A stretch of DNA of 64,000 bases from DATAUK01 sp036268295 (GTDB taxonomy: Bacteria > Actinomycetota > Actinomycetes > JAFAQI01). The notes beneath the pieces are model-generated. The model saw nothing but the letters and a program-made list of their open reading frames with translations, was not told the DNA's origin and searched no databases. Made by a program: the position numbers and the translations under genes. Positions 27,601-34,551 of this stretch are shown one piece after another. Where the stretch lies: the NCBI GenBank assembly GCA_036268295.1, contig DATAUK010000015.1, forward strand, positions 1 to 64,000. The letters are read 5' to 3'. Position 1 is the first letter of the stretch, and every line of letters begins with the position of its first letter.

Positions 27601-30600
27601 CCAACCACACCTCGCCGCCATCGTCCGCGACCGTCACGACCACGCCGGGTGCCGCGCTGACGATCAACAAGACCGCGTCGCCGTCGACCGTCGACACGGT
27701 CGGTCAGGTCGTGACCTACTCGTTCCTGATCACCAACACCGGCAACCTCACGCTCACCGGGGCGACCGTCGACGAGGGCGCGTTCAGCGGGAGCGGGCTG
27801 CTGTCCGCGGTCAGCTGCCCGGCGGGTGCGGCGTCGATGGCGCCGAACGCGACCGTGACGTGCACCGCGACGTACTCGATCACCCAGGCCGATCTGGATG
27901 CCGGGTCGGTGACCAACTCCGCCACCGTCGACGCGGCGCCGCCGGCCGGCTTCGTGGGTCCGATCGTGTCGGCACCGTCCTCGACGACAGTCACCGCGAC
28001 CGCGGGGCCGGCGCTGACGGTCAGCAAGTCGGTCGCACCGACCTCGGTGTCAGCGGCCGGCCAGGGCGTGACCTACTCGTTCCTGGTGCACAACACCGGC
28101 AACCAGACGATCCACTCGGTGACGGTCAACGAGGGCGCGTTCAGCGGCACCGGGTCGCTGTCGGCGGCGACCTGCCCGGCCGGCGCGGCGTCGATGGCGC
28201 CCGCAGCGACGGTGACCTGCACCGCGACGTACACCGTCACGCAGGCCGATATCGACGCCGGCTTGGTCACCAACACCGCCACGGTGAGCGGTAAGAACCC
28301 AGCCAACGTCAGCGTGACCTCAACGCCCTCGAGCGCGATGTTTGCGGTCGGCGCCGCGCCGGCGCTCACGGTCTCCAAATCGGTTCTGCCGACATCGGTG
28401 TCAGCGTCCGGCCAGGGCGTGACGTACTCGTTCGCGGTGAGGAACACCGGCAACGTCACGCTGCACTCGGTGACGGTGAACGAGGGCGCGTTCAGCGGCA
28501 CCGGCACGCCGTCAGCCGTCAGCTGCCCGGCGGGCGCCGCCTCGCTGGCGCCGAACGCGACCGTGACGTGTACGGCGACCTACACCGTGACCCAGGCGGA
28601 CATCGACGCCGGCTCGGTGTCCAACACCGCGACCGCGTCCGGCACCGACCCGAGCGGCACGACGCTCACCTCGGCGCCGTCGACCGTGACGCTTGCGGCA
28701 CCGGCCGCGCCGGCGCTCACGGTCACCAAGTCGGTCCTGCCGAACGCCGTCTCGGCGGTCGGTCAAGGCGTGACGTACTCGTTCGCGGTGAGGAACACCG
28801 GCAACGTCACGCTGCACGCGATCACGGTCAACGAGGGCGTGTTCAGCGGCACCGGCACACTGTCGGCGGCGACCTGCCCGGGCGGGCAGCTGGCACCGGG
28901 CGCGAGCGCGACCTGTACCGCGACCTACACCGTCACGCAGGCCGATATCGACGCCGGCACGCTCACCAACACCGCGACCGTCTCGGGTACCGATCCGGCA
29001 AGCGTGGTCGCGACGTCGGCACCGTCGACGGCGACCGTGACCGCGGCGGCGAGCCCGTCGCTGACGGTCAGCAAGACCGCCTCGCCCACGACCGTCGTGG
29101 GCGCCGGCCAGCTGGTCAGCTATTCCTTCCTTGTCACCAACACCGGCAACGTCACGCTGCACGCGATCACGGTCAATGAGGGCGCGTTCAGCGGCACCGG
29201 CACGCTGTCGGCGGCGACCTGTCCCGGCGGGTCGCTGGCACCGAGCGCGAGCGCGACCTGCACCGCGACGTACACCGTCACGCAGGCCGATATCGACGCC
29301 GGCTCGATCTCCAACACCGCGACGGTGTCGGCGAAGGACCCGGCGAACGCGACCAGTACCTCGGTGCCCTCGACCGCGGTCGTGACCACGCTCGAGGGAC
29401 CGGCGCTCACGCTCGACAAGACCGCCTCGCCTACCTCCGTCTCAACCGCCGGTCAGACGATCACGTACTCGTTCCTGATCACCAACACCGGCAACGCGAC
29501 GTTGACCGGCGCGACGATCGACGAGGGCAATTTCACCGGCAGCGGGCTGCTGTCCGCGGTGAGCTGCCCGGCCGGGTCCGCGTCGATGGCACCGAACGCA
29601 ACTGTGACCTGCACCGCGACCTATACGGTCAGCCAGGCCGACATTGACGCCGGGTCGATCGCCAACACCGCCACCGCGGTCGCCACGCCGCCCTCCGACC
29701 TGGTCGGGCCGATCGTCTCACCGCCGTCGACTTCCGCGGTGAGCGTCGACGCGAACCCGGCGCTGACGGTCGTGAAGTCAGTGTCGCCGACCTCGGTCAG
29801 CGCCGCCGGTCAAGGCGTGACCTACTCGTTCCTCGTCACCAACACCGGCAACGTGACGATGCACGGGATCTCGGTCAACGAGGGCCCGTTCAGTGGCACC
29901 GGGACGCTGTCGAGCGCGACCTGCCCGCCCGGCTCACTGGCGCCGAGCGCGAGCGTGACCTGCACCGCGACCTACATCGTCACCCAGGCCGATCTCGACG
30001 CTGGATCGGTCTCGAACACCGCCACCGTCACCGGACTCGACCCGACCGGAGCTCCCGAGACCTCGTCACCGTCGACCGCAACGCTGAGCGCACCGGCGGC
30101 TCCGGCGCTGAGGATCCAGAAGACCGCGTCGCCGACCGCAGTGGACTCGGTCGGACAAACCGTGACGTATTCCTTCCTGGTGACCAACTCCGGCAACGTC
30201 ACGATGCATGCGGTGACCGTGAACGAGGGCGCCTTCAGCGGCTCGGGCACGCTGTCGACAGCGAGCTGCCCGGCCGGCTCGCTGGCGCCGAGCGCGAGCG
30301 TGACCTGCACCGCGACGTACGACGTCACGCAGGCCGACCTCGATGCCGGATCGGTGACCAACACCGCGACCGCCTCGGCGACCGACCCGACCGGCACGAC
30401 GCTGGCTTCGGCGCCCTCGACGGCAACCGTCAGCGTCACCGCTGAGCCGGGGCTGAGCCTGGTCAAGTCCGCGGGGCCGATCGGACCGGCGACGCTGACT
30501 CCCGGCGAGGTCATCACCTACTCGTTCCTGGTGACCAACACCGGCAACCTGACCATCACCGATGTCGGCATCGACGAGGGTGCGTTCAACGGCAGCGGTC

Positions 30601-32123
30601 TGCTCTCGGCGGTCAGCTGCCCGCCGGCCGCCGCGACACTGGCTCCTGGCGCAAGCGTGACGTGTACGGCGACCTACCCGGTGACCCAGTCCGACGTCGA
30701 CCACGGCACCGTGGTCAACACCGCGACGGCGACCGGCACGCCGCCGAGCTGGGCGCCGGGCCCGGTCGTCTCGCCGCCGTCGACGGTCACCATGCCGCAG
30801 CCCGCCTTGCCTGCGCTGACGCTGGACCAGTCGGTGTCACCGACCATCGTGCATCACGCCGGGCAGCAGGTCACGTACTCGTTCGTCATGACCAACGGCG
30901 GGAACGTCACGCTCACCGCCGCGACGATCGACGAGTCGACCTTCACCGGCACCGGCTCGATCTCCCCGGTCGACTGTCCGGCCGGCGCGAGCTCGATGGC
31001 GCCGCAGGCGCAAGTGACCTGTACCGCGACTTACCAGGCCACCCAGGCCGACATCAACGCCGGCCAGGTGAGCAACATCGCGACGGCGGCGGCGGTCCCG
31101 CCGGGCGGGACGCGTCATTCGGTGGTCTCGCCGCCCTCGACCGCGGTCTTCACCGCAACCGCGCCGCCGGCGATCAGGATCGTGAAGACCGCGAGCCCGA
31201 TGACGATCTCCCGCCGCGGGCAGACCATCACCTACTCGTTCCGGGTCACCAACACCGGCAACGTCACATTGCGCGGCGTCCGCGTCGACGAGGGCGCCTT
31301 CAGCGGCAGCGGCACGCTGTCGGCGGTCCGCTGCCCGGCGGCCGCTGGCGCACTCGCGCCCGGGGCGAGCGTGACCTGCACGGCAAGCTATGTTGTCACG
31401 CAGGCCGACATCGACGCCGGTTCACTGTCGAACACGGCGACCGCGTCGGCGCTCGACCCGGCCGGCAATCCGCTCACCTCACCGCCGTCGACGGCCAAGC
31501 TGCGCTCAACCGCGATCAGCAAGCTCGGCCTGGTCAAGTCGGCGCACGCCGTCGACGTCGACCATGACGGCGTGATCGACAAGGGTGACCGCATCGACTG
31601 GTCGCTGGTGGCCTCCAACCGCGGCGGGACGACGATCACCGATCTCACCGTCGTCGATCCCTCGGCCGGCACCGTCAACTGCCCGCGTACCACGCTCGCG
31701 CCAGGCGCCTCGATGAGCTGCAGCGTGGCGCCGCACACCGTCACCGCCGCCGATGTCCTCGCCGGCCACGTCCGCAACGTCGCGACCGCGACCGGCACCG
31801 TGATGGGCACGGTTCAGATCACTTCGGCGGCCGCGCGGGCAGCTGCGGTGGTCCGCCCGACCCCGGGGGCCGTCATCGTGCCCCCGCTGCCGTTCACCGG
31901 ATTCGGTGCGACGATCGCACTCACCAAGGACGGTGTCCTCGCGCTCGCGCTCGGCGGGCTGCTGCTGGCGGTTTCGATGCCGCGCCGCCGCCGGCTGCTG
32001 CCGGCGCTCGATAGCGCGCCAACCAGGGGACCGGCCTGGGTGTGGCGCAGGCTCGGCCTCGCTCGCCGGTTGGTCACTCGGCGCAATCTGCCGGCCGGCT
32101 GGCGACTGGCTGCTCGGGAGTGA
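21612..32123 (+). CDS. Giant LPFTG-anchored DUF11-repeat surface stalk protein
   Basis: A single open frame encodes 3503 residues. In order: a long signal peptide (VSLVAIVASTLTG to PSASA, about 28-52); an N-terminal head of about 320 residues with GTGTYASTLCWFDLSSYN, resembling the CshA fibrillar-adhesin non-repetitive domain; a divergent cap repeat (about 373-490) with DVNHDGLVDTGD; 24 DUF11/DUF7507-type repeats averaging 117 residues (492 to about 3300); a second cap with DVDHDGVIDKGD; and LPFTG at 3426-3430 with a membrane segment and Arg-rich tail. Each core repeat keeps two Cys (CPAG and VTCTATY), a likely disulfide. It should project from the wall as a rod, as an adhesin or surface-layer fibre. 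ATG 21657 is an alternative start. The 48-residue tail after the membrane segment is unusually long. Confidence 0.88.
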   Translation: MGSLPEGESGVKRPAMSRRGPRRLLGHAVSLVAIVASTLTGFVALAPSASAATPTCNFATAGTGTYASTLCWFDLSSYNAALATGAGGQQMTMTIPGGYSISFTLKVTGGAVKAAALPTYTQAFLGNSGYTGVAGEPALYQTANATTTTATLSGISLTSSAGTTLTGYSLVGADAESSDSGESITWTSTTALASLETLGNACGGGFTGAGSTTVTCTGKSVGNKTGDAILASEAPSTFSQTMVGGGLQGIGFGVLISQLEFNKTVVNGLGSDAFKISVADGSGTVLDTANTNGTASASTGVIPVLAGTDGEKYTLSESATVGTLANYTQSWSCTRNGGADATLPTGAAGTTAKVTLNIGDSVICTITNTALSTTLGLVKHAGTPVDVNHDGLVDTGDTIPYTFTVTNNGAIAITNISVTDAKVGAVTCPLNSLAVGASQTCTANAPYTVTAADVTAGAVTNTATATASVSGTTAITTSPPSSTTTPTTAPAPSLKLTKSVSPATVTTAGQIATYSFVIKNTGNVTITNAGVTESAFTGSGTLSAITCPAGAASMAPNASVTCTATYPVSQADLNAGSVSNTASAAGKSPAGATITSASSTAKITVTQNPALTLNKSVSPTSAMTAGQVLTYSFVITNTGNLTLTSAAVNEGTFTGSGTLSAATCPAGAAAMAPGAQITCTATYTVTQADIDAATITNTATATATPPAGVTGPTVSPPSSVTMPEPANPAMTIKKTVTPTTVTTAGQTLSYSFLITNTGNVTIHTVAVAETAFTGSGTPSAVTCPAGAASLAPGAQVTCTGTYVVTQADMDAGSVSNTADATGRSPSGGTVTSPGSTALATVVANPALAVDKTASPTSVSAAGQTITYSFLITNTGNQTLHGVTAVETLFSGTGTMSALSCPAGAASLAPVAQVTCTATYVVTQADVDAGSVSNTAAATGKSPSAATITSATSNATVTVTNAPALTVTKSVLPTLVSAAGQTVTYSFLVKNTGNLTMHAVSINEGAFTGSGTVSAVSCPAGNIAPNATTTCTATYVVTQADMDTGSVSNTATASAKSPAGATTTSAPSTVSFTATNAPALTVTKSVLPTSVSTLGQSATFSFLVKNTGNVTMHGITINEGAFTGTGTLSAVSCPAGAASLAPAATVTCTATYAITQADLDAGSVSNTATASGLNPAGATTTSAPSTVSLTTTALPALTVTKSVLPTSVSAAGQTVTYSFLVRNTGNVTMTAIGITEGAFSGTGTMSALSCPAGAASLAPNASVTCTATYAVTQADMDAGSVTNTATAHGKDPAGATTTSSGSTATLSVTAHPVLDLVKSAAPIGPTNLSVGEVITYSYLVTNAGNVTLSNGAIDEGEFTGHGTLSAVSCPAGMTSIAPTASFTCTATYTVTQADVDAGTIANTATAVASPPAGVTGPTISAPSTVTMPATDEPSLTLHKSVSPSSVTAAGQTVTYSFLLINTGNVTVAGATINEGAFGGSGTLSAINCPAGISSMAPGAEVTCTATYAVTQPDVDAGSISNSATASGTDPLGATVTAPTSTATLTATASPSLTLTKTASPTTVTAATQTVTYSYLIRNTGNVTLGEPTVNETGFSGTGTLSALSCPPAAASIAPNAAVTCTATYVVTQDDMDAGTLTNTATVTASPPSGPAITSAPSSVTVAATASPALTVAKSVAPTSVSAAGQGVTYSFLITNTGNVTMHGVSVAEVAFSGTGTLGTLGCPGAMSMAPAAQVTCTAPYTVTQADIDAGTVTNTAHATGTSPAGATITSPNSSATLAVTATPALTVTKSVLPTAVSAAGQSVTYSFAVKNTGNQTLHAISVTEGAFSGTGTLSAATCPPGSLAPNATATCTATYTVTQADLDAGSVTNTATASALDPAGTSHTSAPSTATLAVTANPRLTVAKSASPSAISAVGQTVTYSFLLRNTGNQTMTAATVNEGAFSGSGSLSAISCPAGAASIAPTATVTCTATYVVTQADLDAGTLTNTATVSAKDPTGSNHTSPPSSATVTTTPGAALTINKTASPSTVDTVGQVVTYSFLITNTGNLTLTGATVDEGAFSGSGLLSAVSCPAGAASMAPNATVTCTATYSITQADLDAGSVTNSATVDAAPPAGFVGPIVSAPSSTTVTATAGPALTVSKSVAPTSVSAAGQGVTYSFLVHNTGNQTIHSVTVNEGAFSGTGSLSAATCPAGAASMAPAATVTCTATYTVTQADIDAGLVTNTATVSGKNPANVSVTSTPSSAMFAVGAAPALTVSKSVLPTSVSASGQGVTYSFAVRNTGNVTLHSVTVNEGAFSGTGTPSAVSCPAGAASLAPNATVTCTATYTVTQADIDAGSVSNTATASGTDPSGTTLTSAPSTVTLAAPAAPALTVTKSVLPNAVSAVGQGVTYSFAVRNTGNVTLHAITVNEGVFSGTGTLSAATCPGGQLAPGASATCTATYTVTQADIDAGTLTNTATVSGTDPASVVATSAPSTATVTAAASPSLTVSKTASPTTVVGAGQLVSYSFLVTNTGNVTLHAITVNEGAFSGTGTLSAATCPGGSLAPSASATCTATYTVTQADIDAGSISNTATVSAKDPANATSTSVPSTAVVTTLEGPALTLDKTASPTSVSTAGQTITYSFLITNTGNATLTGATIDEGNFTGSGLLSAVSCPAGSASMAPNATVTCTATYTVSQADIDAGSIANTATAVATPPSDLVGPIVSPPSTSAVSVDANPALTVVKSVSPTSVSAAGQGVTYSFLVTNTGNVTMHGISVNEGPFSGTGTLSSATCPPGSLAPSASVTCTATYIVTQADLDAGSVSNTATVTGLDPTGAPETSSPSTATLSAPAAPALRIQKTASPTAVDSVGQTVTYSFLVTNSGNVTMHAVTVNEGAFSGSGTLSTASCPAGSLAPSASVTCTATYDVTQADLDAGSVTNTATASATDPTGTTLASAPSTATVSVTAEPGLSLVKSAGPIGPATLTPGEVITYSFLVTNTGNLTITDVGIDEGAFNGSGLLSAVSCPPAAATLAPGASVTCTATYPVTQSDVDHGTVVNTATATGTPPSWAPGPVVSPPSTVTMPQPALPALTLDQSVSPTIVHHAGQQVTYSFVMTNGGNVTLTAATIDESTFTGTGSISPVDCPAGASSMAPQAQVTCTATYQATQADINAGQVSNIATAAAVPPGGTRHSVVSPPSTAVFTATAPPAIRIVKTASPMTISRRGQTITYSFRVTNTGNVTLRGVRVDEGAFSGSGTLSAVRCPAAAGALAPGASVTCTASYVVTQADIDAGSLSNTATASALDPAGNPLTSPPSTAKLRSTAISKLGLVKSAHAVDVDHDGVIDKGDRIDWSLVASNRGGTTITDLTVVDPSAGTVNCPRTTLAPGASMSCSVAPHTVTAADVLAGHVRNVATATGTVMGTVQITSAAARAAAVVRPTPGAVIVPPLPFTGFGATIALTKDGVLALALGGLLLAVSMPRRRRLLPALDSAPTRGPAWVWRRLGLARRLVTRRNLPAGWRLAARE
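22729..31860 (+). repeat. 26-unit DUF11 tandem array
   Basis: Coding tandem repeats. The first cap is at 22729-23084, 24 core units of about 351 bp run from 23085 to 31510, and the last cap is at 31511-31860. Core consensus: PALTVTKSV.PTSVSAAGQ, YSFLVTNTGNVT, NEGAFSGTGTLSA, CPAG, APNA.VTCTATY, VTQADIDAGSVSNTAT. Units 2, 8, 14, 19 and 22 have a longer PP..(V/G)GP.VS linker. The assembly may have collapsed or expanded units here. Confidence 0.85.
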
Positions 32124-32132
32124 GCAGCAGTC

Positions 32133-32172
32133 TGTCAATCAGGATTGACATAGCGGCCGGGTCACCCCGGCC
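32133..32172. terminator. Two hairpins after the giant stalk gene
   Basis: TGTCAATC-AG-GATTGACA (32133-32150) is a perfect 8-bp inverted repeat nine bases after the stop codon. It is followed by GGCCGGG-TCAC-CCCGGCC (32155-32172), then TT. The second is a good intrinsic terminator; the first is AT-richer and could be an operator or an attenuating hairpin. Confidence 0.55.
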
Positions 32173-32187
32173 TTGAATTGACGCAGT

Positions 32188-32204
32188 GGCCGGTCCAGCC
32201 GGCC
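32188..32204. terminator. Hairpin between stalk gene and small membrane gene
   Basis: GGCCGG-TCCAG-CCGGCC, five bases past the small membrane gene's stop. It probably terminates that gene on the minus strand. Confidence 0.45.
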
Positions 32205-32208
32205 GCGG

Positions 32209-32346
32209 CTATACGCGCCGGCCCGAGAGCGCGTGAATGACGAAGACGATCAGGGCGATGATCAGTCCGAGCCAGAGGATGTGCGCGACGAAGGCGCCGA
32301 GTCCGGCGAATACCAGCAGCAAGAGAATTGCAACGATGAGCAACAC
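32209..32346 (-). CDS. Small 45-residue hydrophobic membrane protein
   Basis: Reading the minus strand from GTG 32346 gives about 45 codons, almost all hydrophobic: two membrane stretches (LLIVAILLLLVFAGLGAF and LWLGLIIALIVFVIHAL) and a basic end SGRRV before TAG. GGAGG lies five bases before the GTG (32352-32356), a strong ribosome site. It resembles very small membrane proteins of the lmo0937/DUF5670 kind; this is not confirmed. It sits 45 bp beyond the MFS exporter stop on the same strand, so it may be co-transcribed with it. Confidence 0.65.
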   Translation of the reverse strand: MLLIVAILLLLVFAGLGAFVAHILWLGLIIALIVFVIHALSGRRV

Positions 32347-32391
32347 GGGGACCTCCGGGGTCCGTTGTCGGCTGGGCGGTCGAGAACCGGC

Positions 32392-33876
32392 CTACCCCGC
32401 CAGCGGCGACTTTATGTCCGCCGGTTGTGACACAAAGTTGCGAGATGGTGCAACCGGTGTGACAGTGGCCAAAACCGCCGCCGGTGCCCGGGTCAACAGG
32501 GCGGCCGCGACCGCAGCCGCGGCCACGAAGAACGTGATGATCATCTCGAGGGCGTGACGGTAGGGCGTCAGCGAGCCGGGAGCATGGCCCGCGGCGAGTA
32601 CGCCGATCAGGGCGGCGACGCCGAGAACCGATCCGACCTGACGGGCCATGTTGAGCACACCGCTTCCGGTGCCGAACCATGCCGGCGGCAGCGCTGCGGT
32701 GCCCACTCCGAGCAACGAGGGAATCGTCAGGCCGACGCCCATGCCGCCGATCAGCTGCGCCGGGAGCAGGTGGCTGGCGTAGGCATGCGAAGCCTGCAGG
32801 CCGTGCAGCCACAGCCCTTGCGATCCGGCATTGACCAGCGCGCCGAGCACGGCAACCCGCCCGGCGCCACCGATTCGGACCGCCAGCCTTGGTGCGACGA
32901 TCCGGGCGAACGGCAAGACGCAGAGCGGACCCGGCGCGATCGCAAGTCCGGCGCGGACCGCCGAGTAGTGCCATTCGCCGGTCAGGAACTCGACCGAGTT
33001 GAGGACGAAAGCCCCGAAACCGGCGTAATAGAGGATGGAGACCGCGAAGGCCCCGCTGAATGAGCGCAATCGCAGCAGCGGAAGCTCGATAATCGGCGCC
33101 GGATGGCGGGCCGAGTGGGCGAGGACGGCCGCGATCCCGGCGACGGCGAGCACCGCAATCCCCAGCACGTTGAACGAGAGCCAGCCCCACTCCGGCGCCT
33201 TGACCATCGCCAGCGCGAGCAGCCCGACCGAGGCGGCAACCAGGAGCGCGCCGATGATGTCTGGTCGCGGGTGGGCATTCGGGTCTCGGCTTTCCGGGAT
33301 GGCGCGGTGCGCCAGCGCGAGTGCGACCAGGCCGACCGGGACGTTGACCCAGAAGACCAGCCGCCAGCTCTCCTGGACAAGCAGGCCGCCGACGACCGGC
33401 CCGAGGCCGGCGCCGAGCGCCCCGACTGCCGACCAGGTGCCGATGGCCCGGGCGCGACCAGCCGGCGGCACTACCGCGAGCAGCAGCGACAGTGAGGTCG
33501 GCACCATCATGCCCGCGCCGACCGCCTGCAGCACGCGTGCCGCGACGAGCGCGATGACGTCCGGTGCGACGCCGCAGATGGCGGATCCGATCGTGAACGC
33601 GAGCAGCCCGGTGCTGAACACCCGGCGACGCCCGATGCGGTCGGCCCAACGGCCGGCGGGCACGAGCACCGCCGCGAACGCGATCGTGTAGCCGTTGAGC
33701 ACCCAGGACAGCGCGCCGAGGCTGGTGCCCCCGAAGTCGTGCCCGATGTAGGGGAACGCGAGATTGACGATGAACAGGTCGAGGCTGGACATGAAAACGC
33801 CGAGTGAGAGCACCGCGACGGCGATGGCCGCCGGCGAGAGCCTTCGATGGGTCATAGCGGGGTCGGCGAGCGTCAT
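32392..33876 (-). CDS. DHA2-type MFS multidrug exporter
   Basis: The 494-residue protein has about 14 hydrophobic segments. DHA2 motifs: LDLFIVNLAFPYIG (near LDxTIVNVALP) in the first helix, GRWADRIGRRRVF between helices 2 and 3, and AVGAGMMVPTSLSLLLAVVPPAGRARAIGTWSAVGALGAGLGPVVGG as motif C. It is a proton-driven drug or toxin exporter; the substrate is unknown. It diverges from an HxlR regulator 90 bp away, the usual arrangement for inducible export. Confidence 0.9.
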   Translation of the reverse strand: MTLADPAMTHRRLSPAAIAVAVLSLGVFMSSLDLFIVNLAFPYIGHDFGGTSLGALSWVLNGYTIAFAAVLVPAGRWADRIGRRRVFSTGLLAFTIGSAICGVAPDVIALVAARVLQAVGAGMMVPTSLSLLLAVVPPAGRARAIGTWSAVGALGAGLGPVVGGLLVQESWRLVFWVNVPVGLVALALAHRAIPESRDPNAHPRPDIIGALLVAASVGLLALAMVKAPEWGWLSFNVLGIAVLAVAGIAAVLAHSARHPAPIIELPLLRLRSFSGAFAVSILYYAGFGAFVLNSVEFLTGEWHYSAVRAGLAIAPGPLCVLPFARIVAPRLAVRIGGAGRVAVLGALVNAGSQGLWLHGLQASHAYASHLLPAQLIGGMGVGLTIPSLLGVGTAALPPAWFGTGSGVLNMARQVGSVLGVAALIGVLAAGHAPGSLTPYRHALEMIITFFVAAAAVAAALLTRAPAAVLATVTPVAPSRNFVSQPADIKSPLAG

Positions 33877-33929
33877 GTGCGGCCTCCATGGCGGGTCAGT
33901 CCGGATTCTGGATGGACGCTACCGGAGTT

Positions 33930-33946
33930 AGTCCGAAAAATCGACT
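33930..33946. promoter_or_regulatory. Candidate HxlR operator
   Basis: A short dyad AGTC-N9-GACT in the 90-bp divergent region between the MFS exporter and the HxlR gene, just upstream of the regulator's -10 box. Confidence 0.3.
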
Positions 33947-33954
33947 GACTGGCG

Positions 33955-33960
33955 TATGCT
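33955..33960 (+). promoter_or_regulatory. TATGCT -10 box of hxlR-type gene
   Basis: TATGCT lies 6 nt before ATG 33967, so the mRNA is predicted to be leaderless. The -35 is weak. Confidence 0.4.
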
Positions 33961-33966
33961 GCTGTC

Positions 33967-34413
33967 ATGGCCACCGCGAAACCAGCACCGCGCACCTGCT
34001 CGGTCGCCCGGACCCTCGAGGTTGTGGGGGAGAAATGGGCGCTGTTGGCGATCCGCGAGGTCTTTCTCGGCGTACGCCGGTTCGAGGAGATGCTGACCAA
34101 CATCGGCGCGCCACGCGACACGCTGGCCGCCCGGCTGAGGACCCTGGTCGAGCACGGCATCCTCGAGCGCCGGCAATACAGCGACCACCCGCCGCGGGAC
34201 GAGTACGTTCTGAGCGCCGCCGGCCGCGATTTATATCCGGTGATTCTCGGCCTGATGCAGTGGGGTGACCGCCATCGACCGGTCGACGGTGGTCCGCCGA
34301 TGGTGCTCGACCACGCCTGTGGGCATCGGCTGGAGCCGCGGTTGGACTGCGCGCATTGCGGCGAGCAGATCCAGGCCCGTCAGATCACCCGCGTCACCAG
34401 CGCGAGATTGTGA
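33967..34413 (+). CDS. HxlR-family winged-helix regulator
   Basis: The 148-residue regulator has the HxlR pattern: CSVARTLEVVGEKWALLAIREVFLGVRRFEEMLTNIGAPRDTLAARLRTLVEHGILERRQYSDHPPRDEYVLSAAGRDL. A C-terminal extension HACGHRLEPRLDCAHCGEQI holds three Cys and two His and may bind zinc. HxlR proteins often sense electrophiles or redox change and repress a divergent exporter. No Shine-Dalgarno sequence is seen. Confidence 0.9.
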   Translation: MATAKPAPRTCSVARTLEVVGEKWALLAIREVFLGVRRFEEMLTNIGAPRDTLAARLRTLVEHGILERRQYSDHPPRDEYVLSAAGRDLYPVILGLMQWGDRHRPVDGGPPMVLDHACGHRLEPRLDCAHCGEQIQARQITRVTSARL

Positions 34414-34521
34414 ACCACCACTAAACCGCCGGCGGCCGGCCGGAGTTCACAACCCGGTCGAGTCGGCGACCAAACCGGACATCGAGAACAAACCGGTCCT
34501 GCGAGGCGCGCCAGGTTAACA

Positions 34522-34545
34522 GCTGGCTTTAGCTTTTCGGCCAGC
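34522..34545. terminator. Hairpin between hxlR-type gene and DUF11 gene
   Basis: GCTGGC / GCCAGC with a 12-nt AT-rich loop, just past the stop of the minus-strand DUF11 gene. Confidence 0.4.
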
Positions 34546-34551
34546 CAACGC

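Noticed and set aside
22931..31567. Long overlapping open frames in other frames across the stalk gene (for example 484 and 482 codons forward, 372 and 343 codons reverse)
   Set aside because: They arise because a GC-rich tandem repeat with few stop codons keeps alternate frames open. Their translations are Arg/Gly/His-rich low complexity, and one coding frame has a signal peptide, repeats and anchor.
22729..31860. CRISPR-like regularity in the repeats
   Set aside because: Units are about 351 bp, coding and directly abutting, with no unique spacers. They are protein repeats.
32162..33889. 575-codon reverse frame over the MFS gene
   Set aside because: The neighbouring frame (32392-33876) encodes a clear DHA2 exporter with membrane helices. 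This one is Arg/Pro/His-rich noise.
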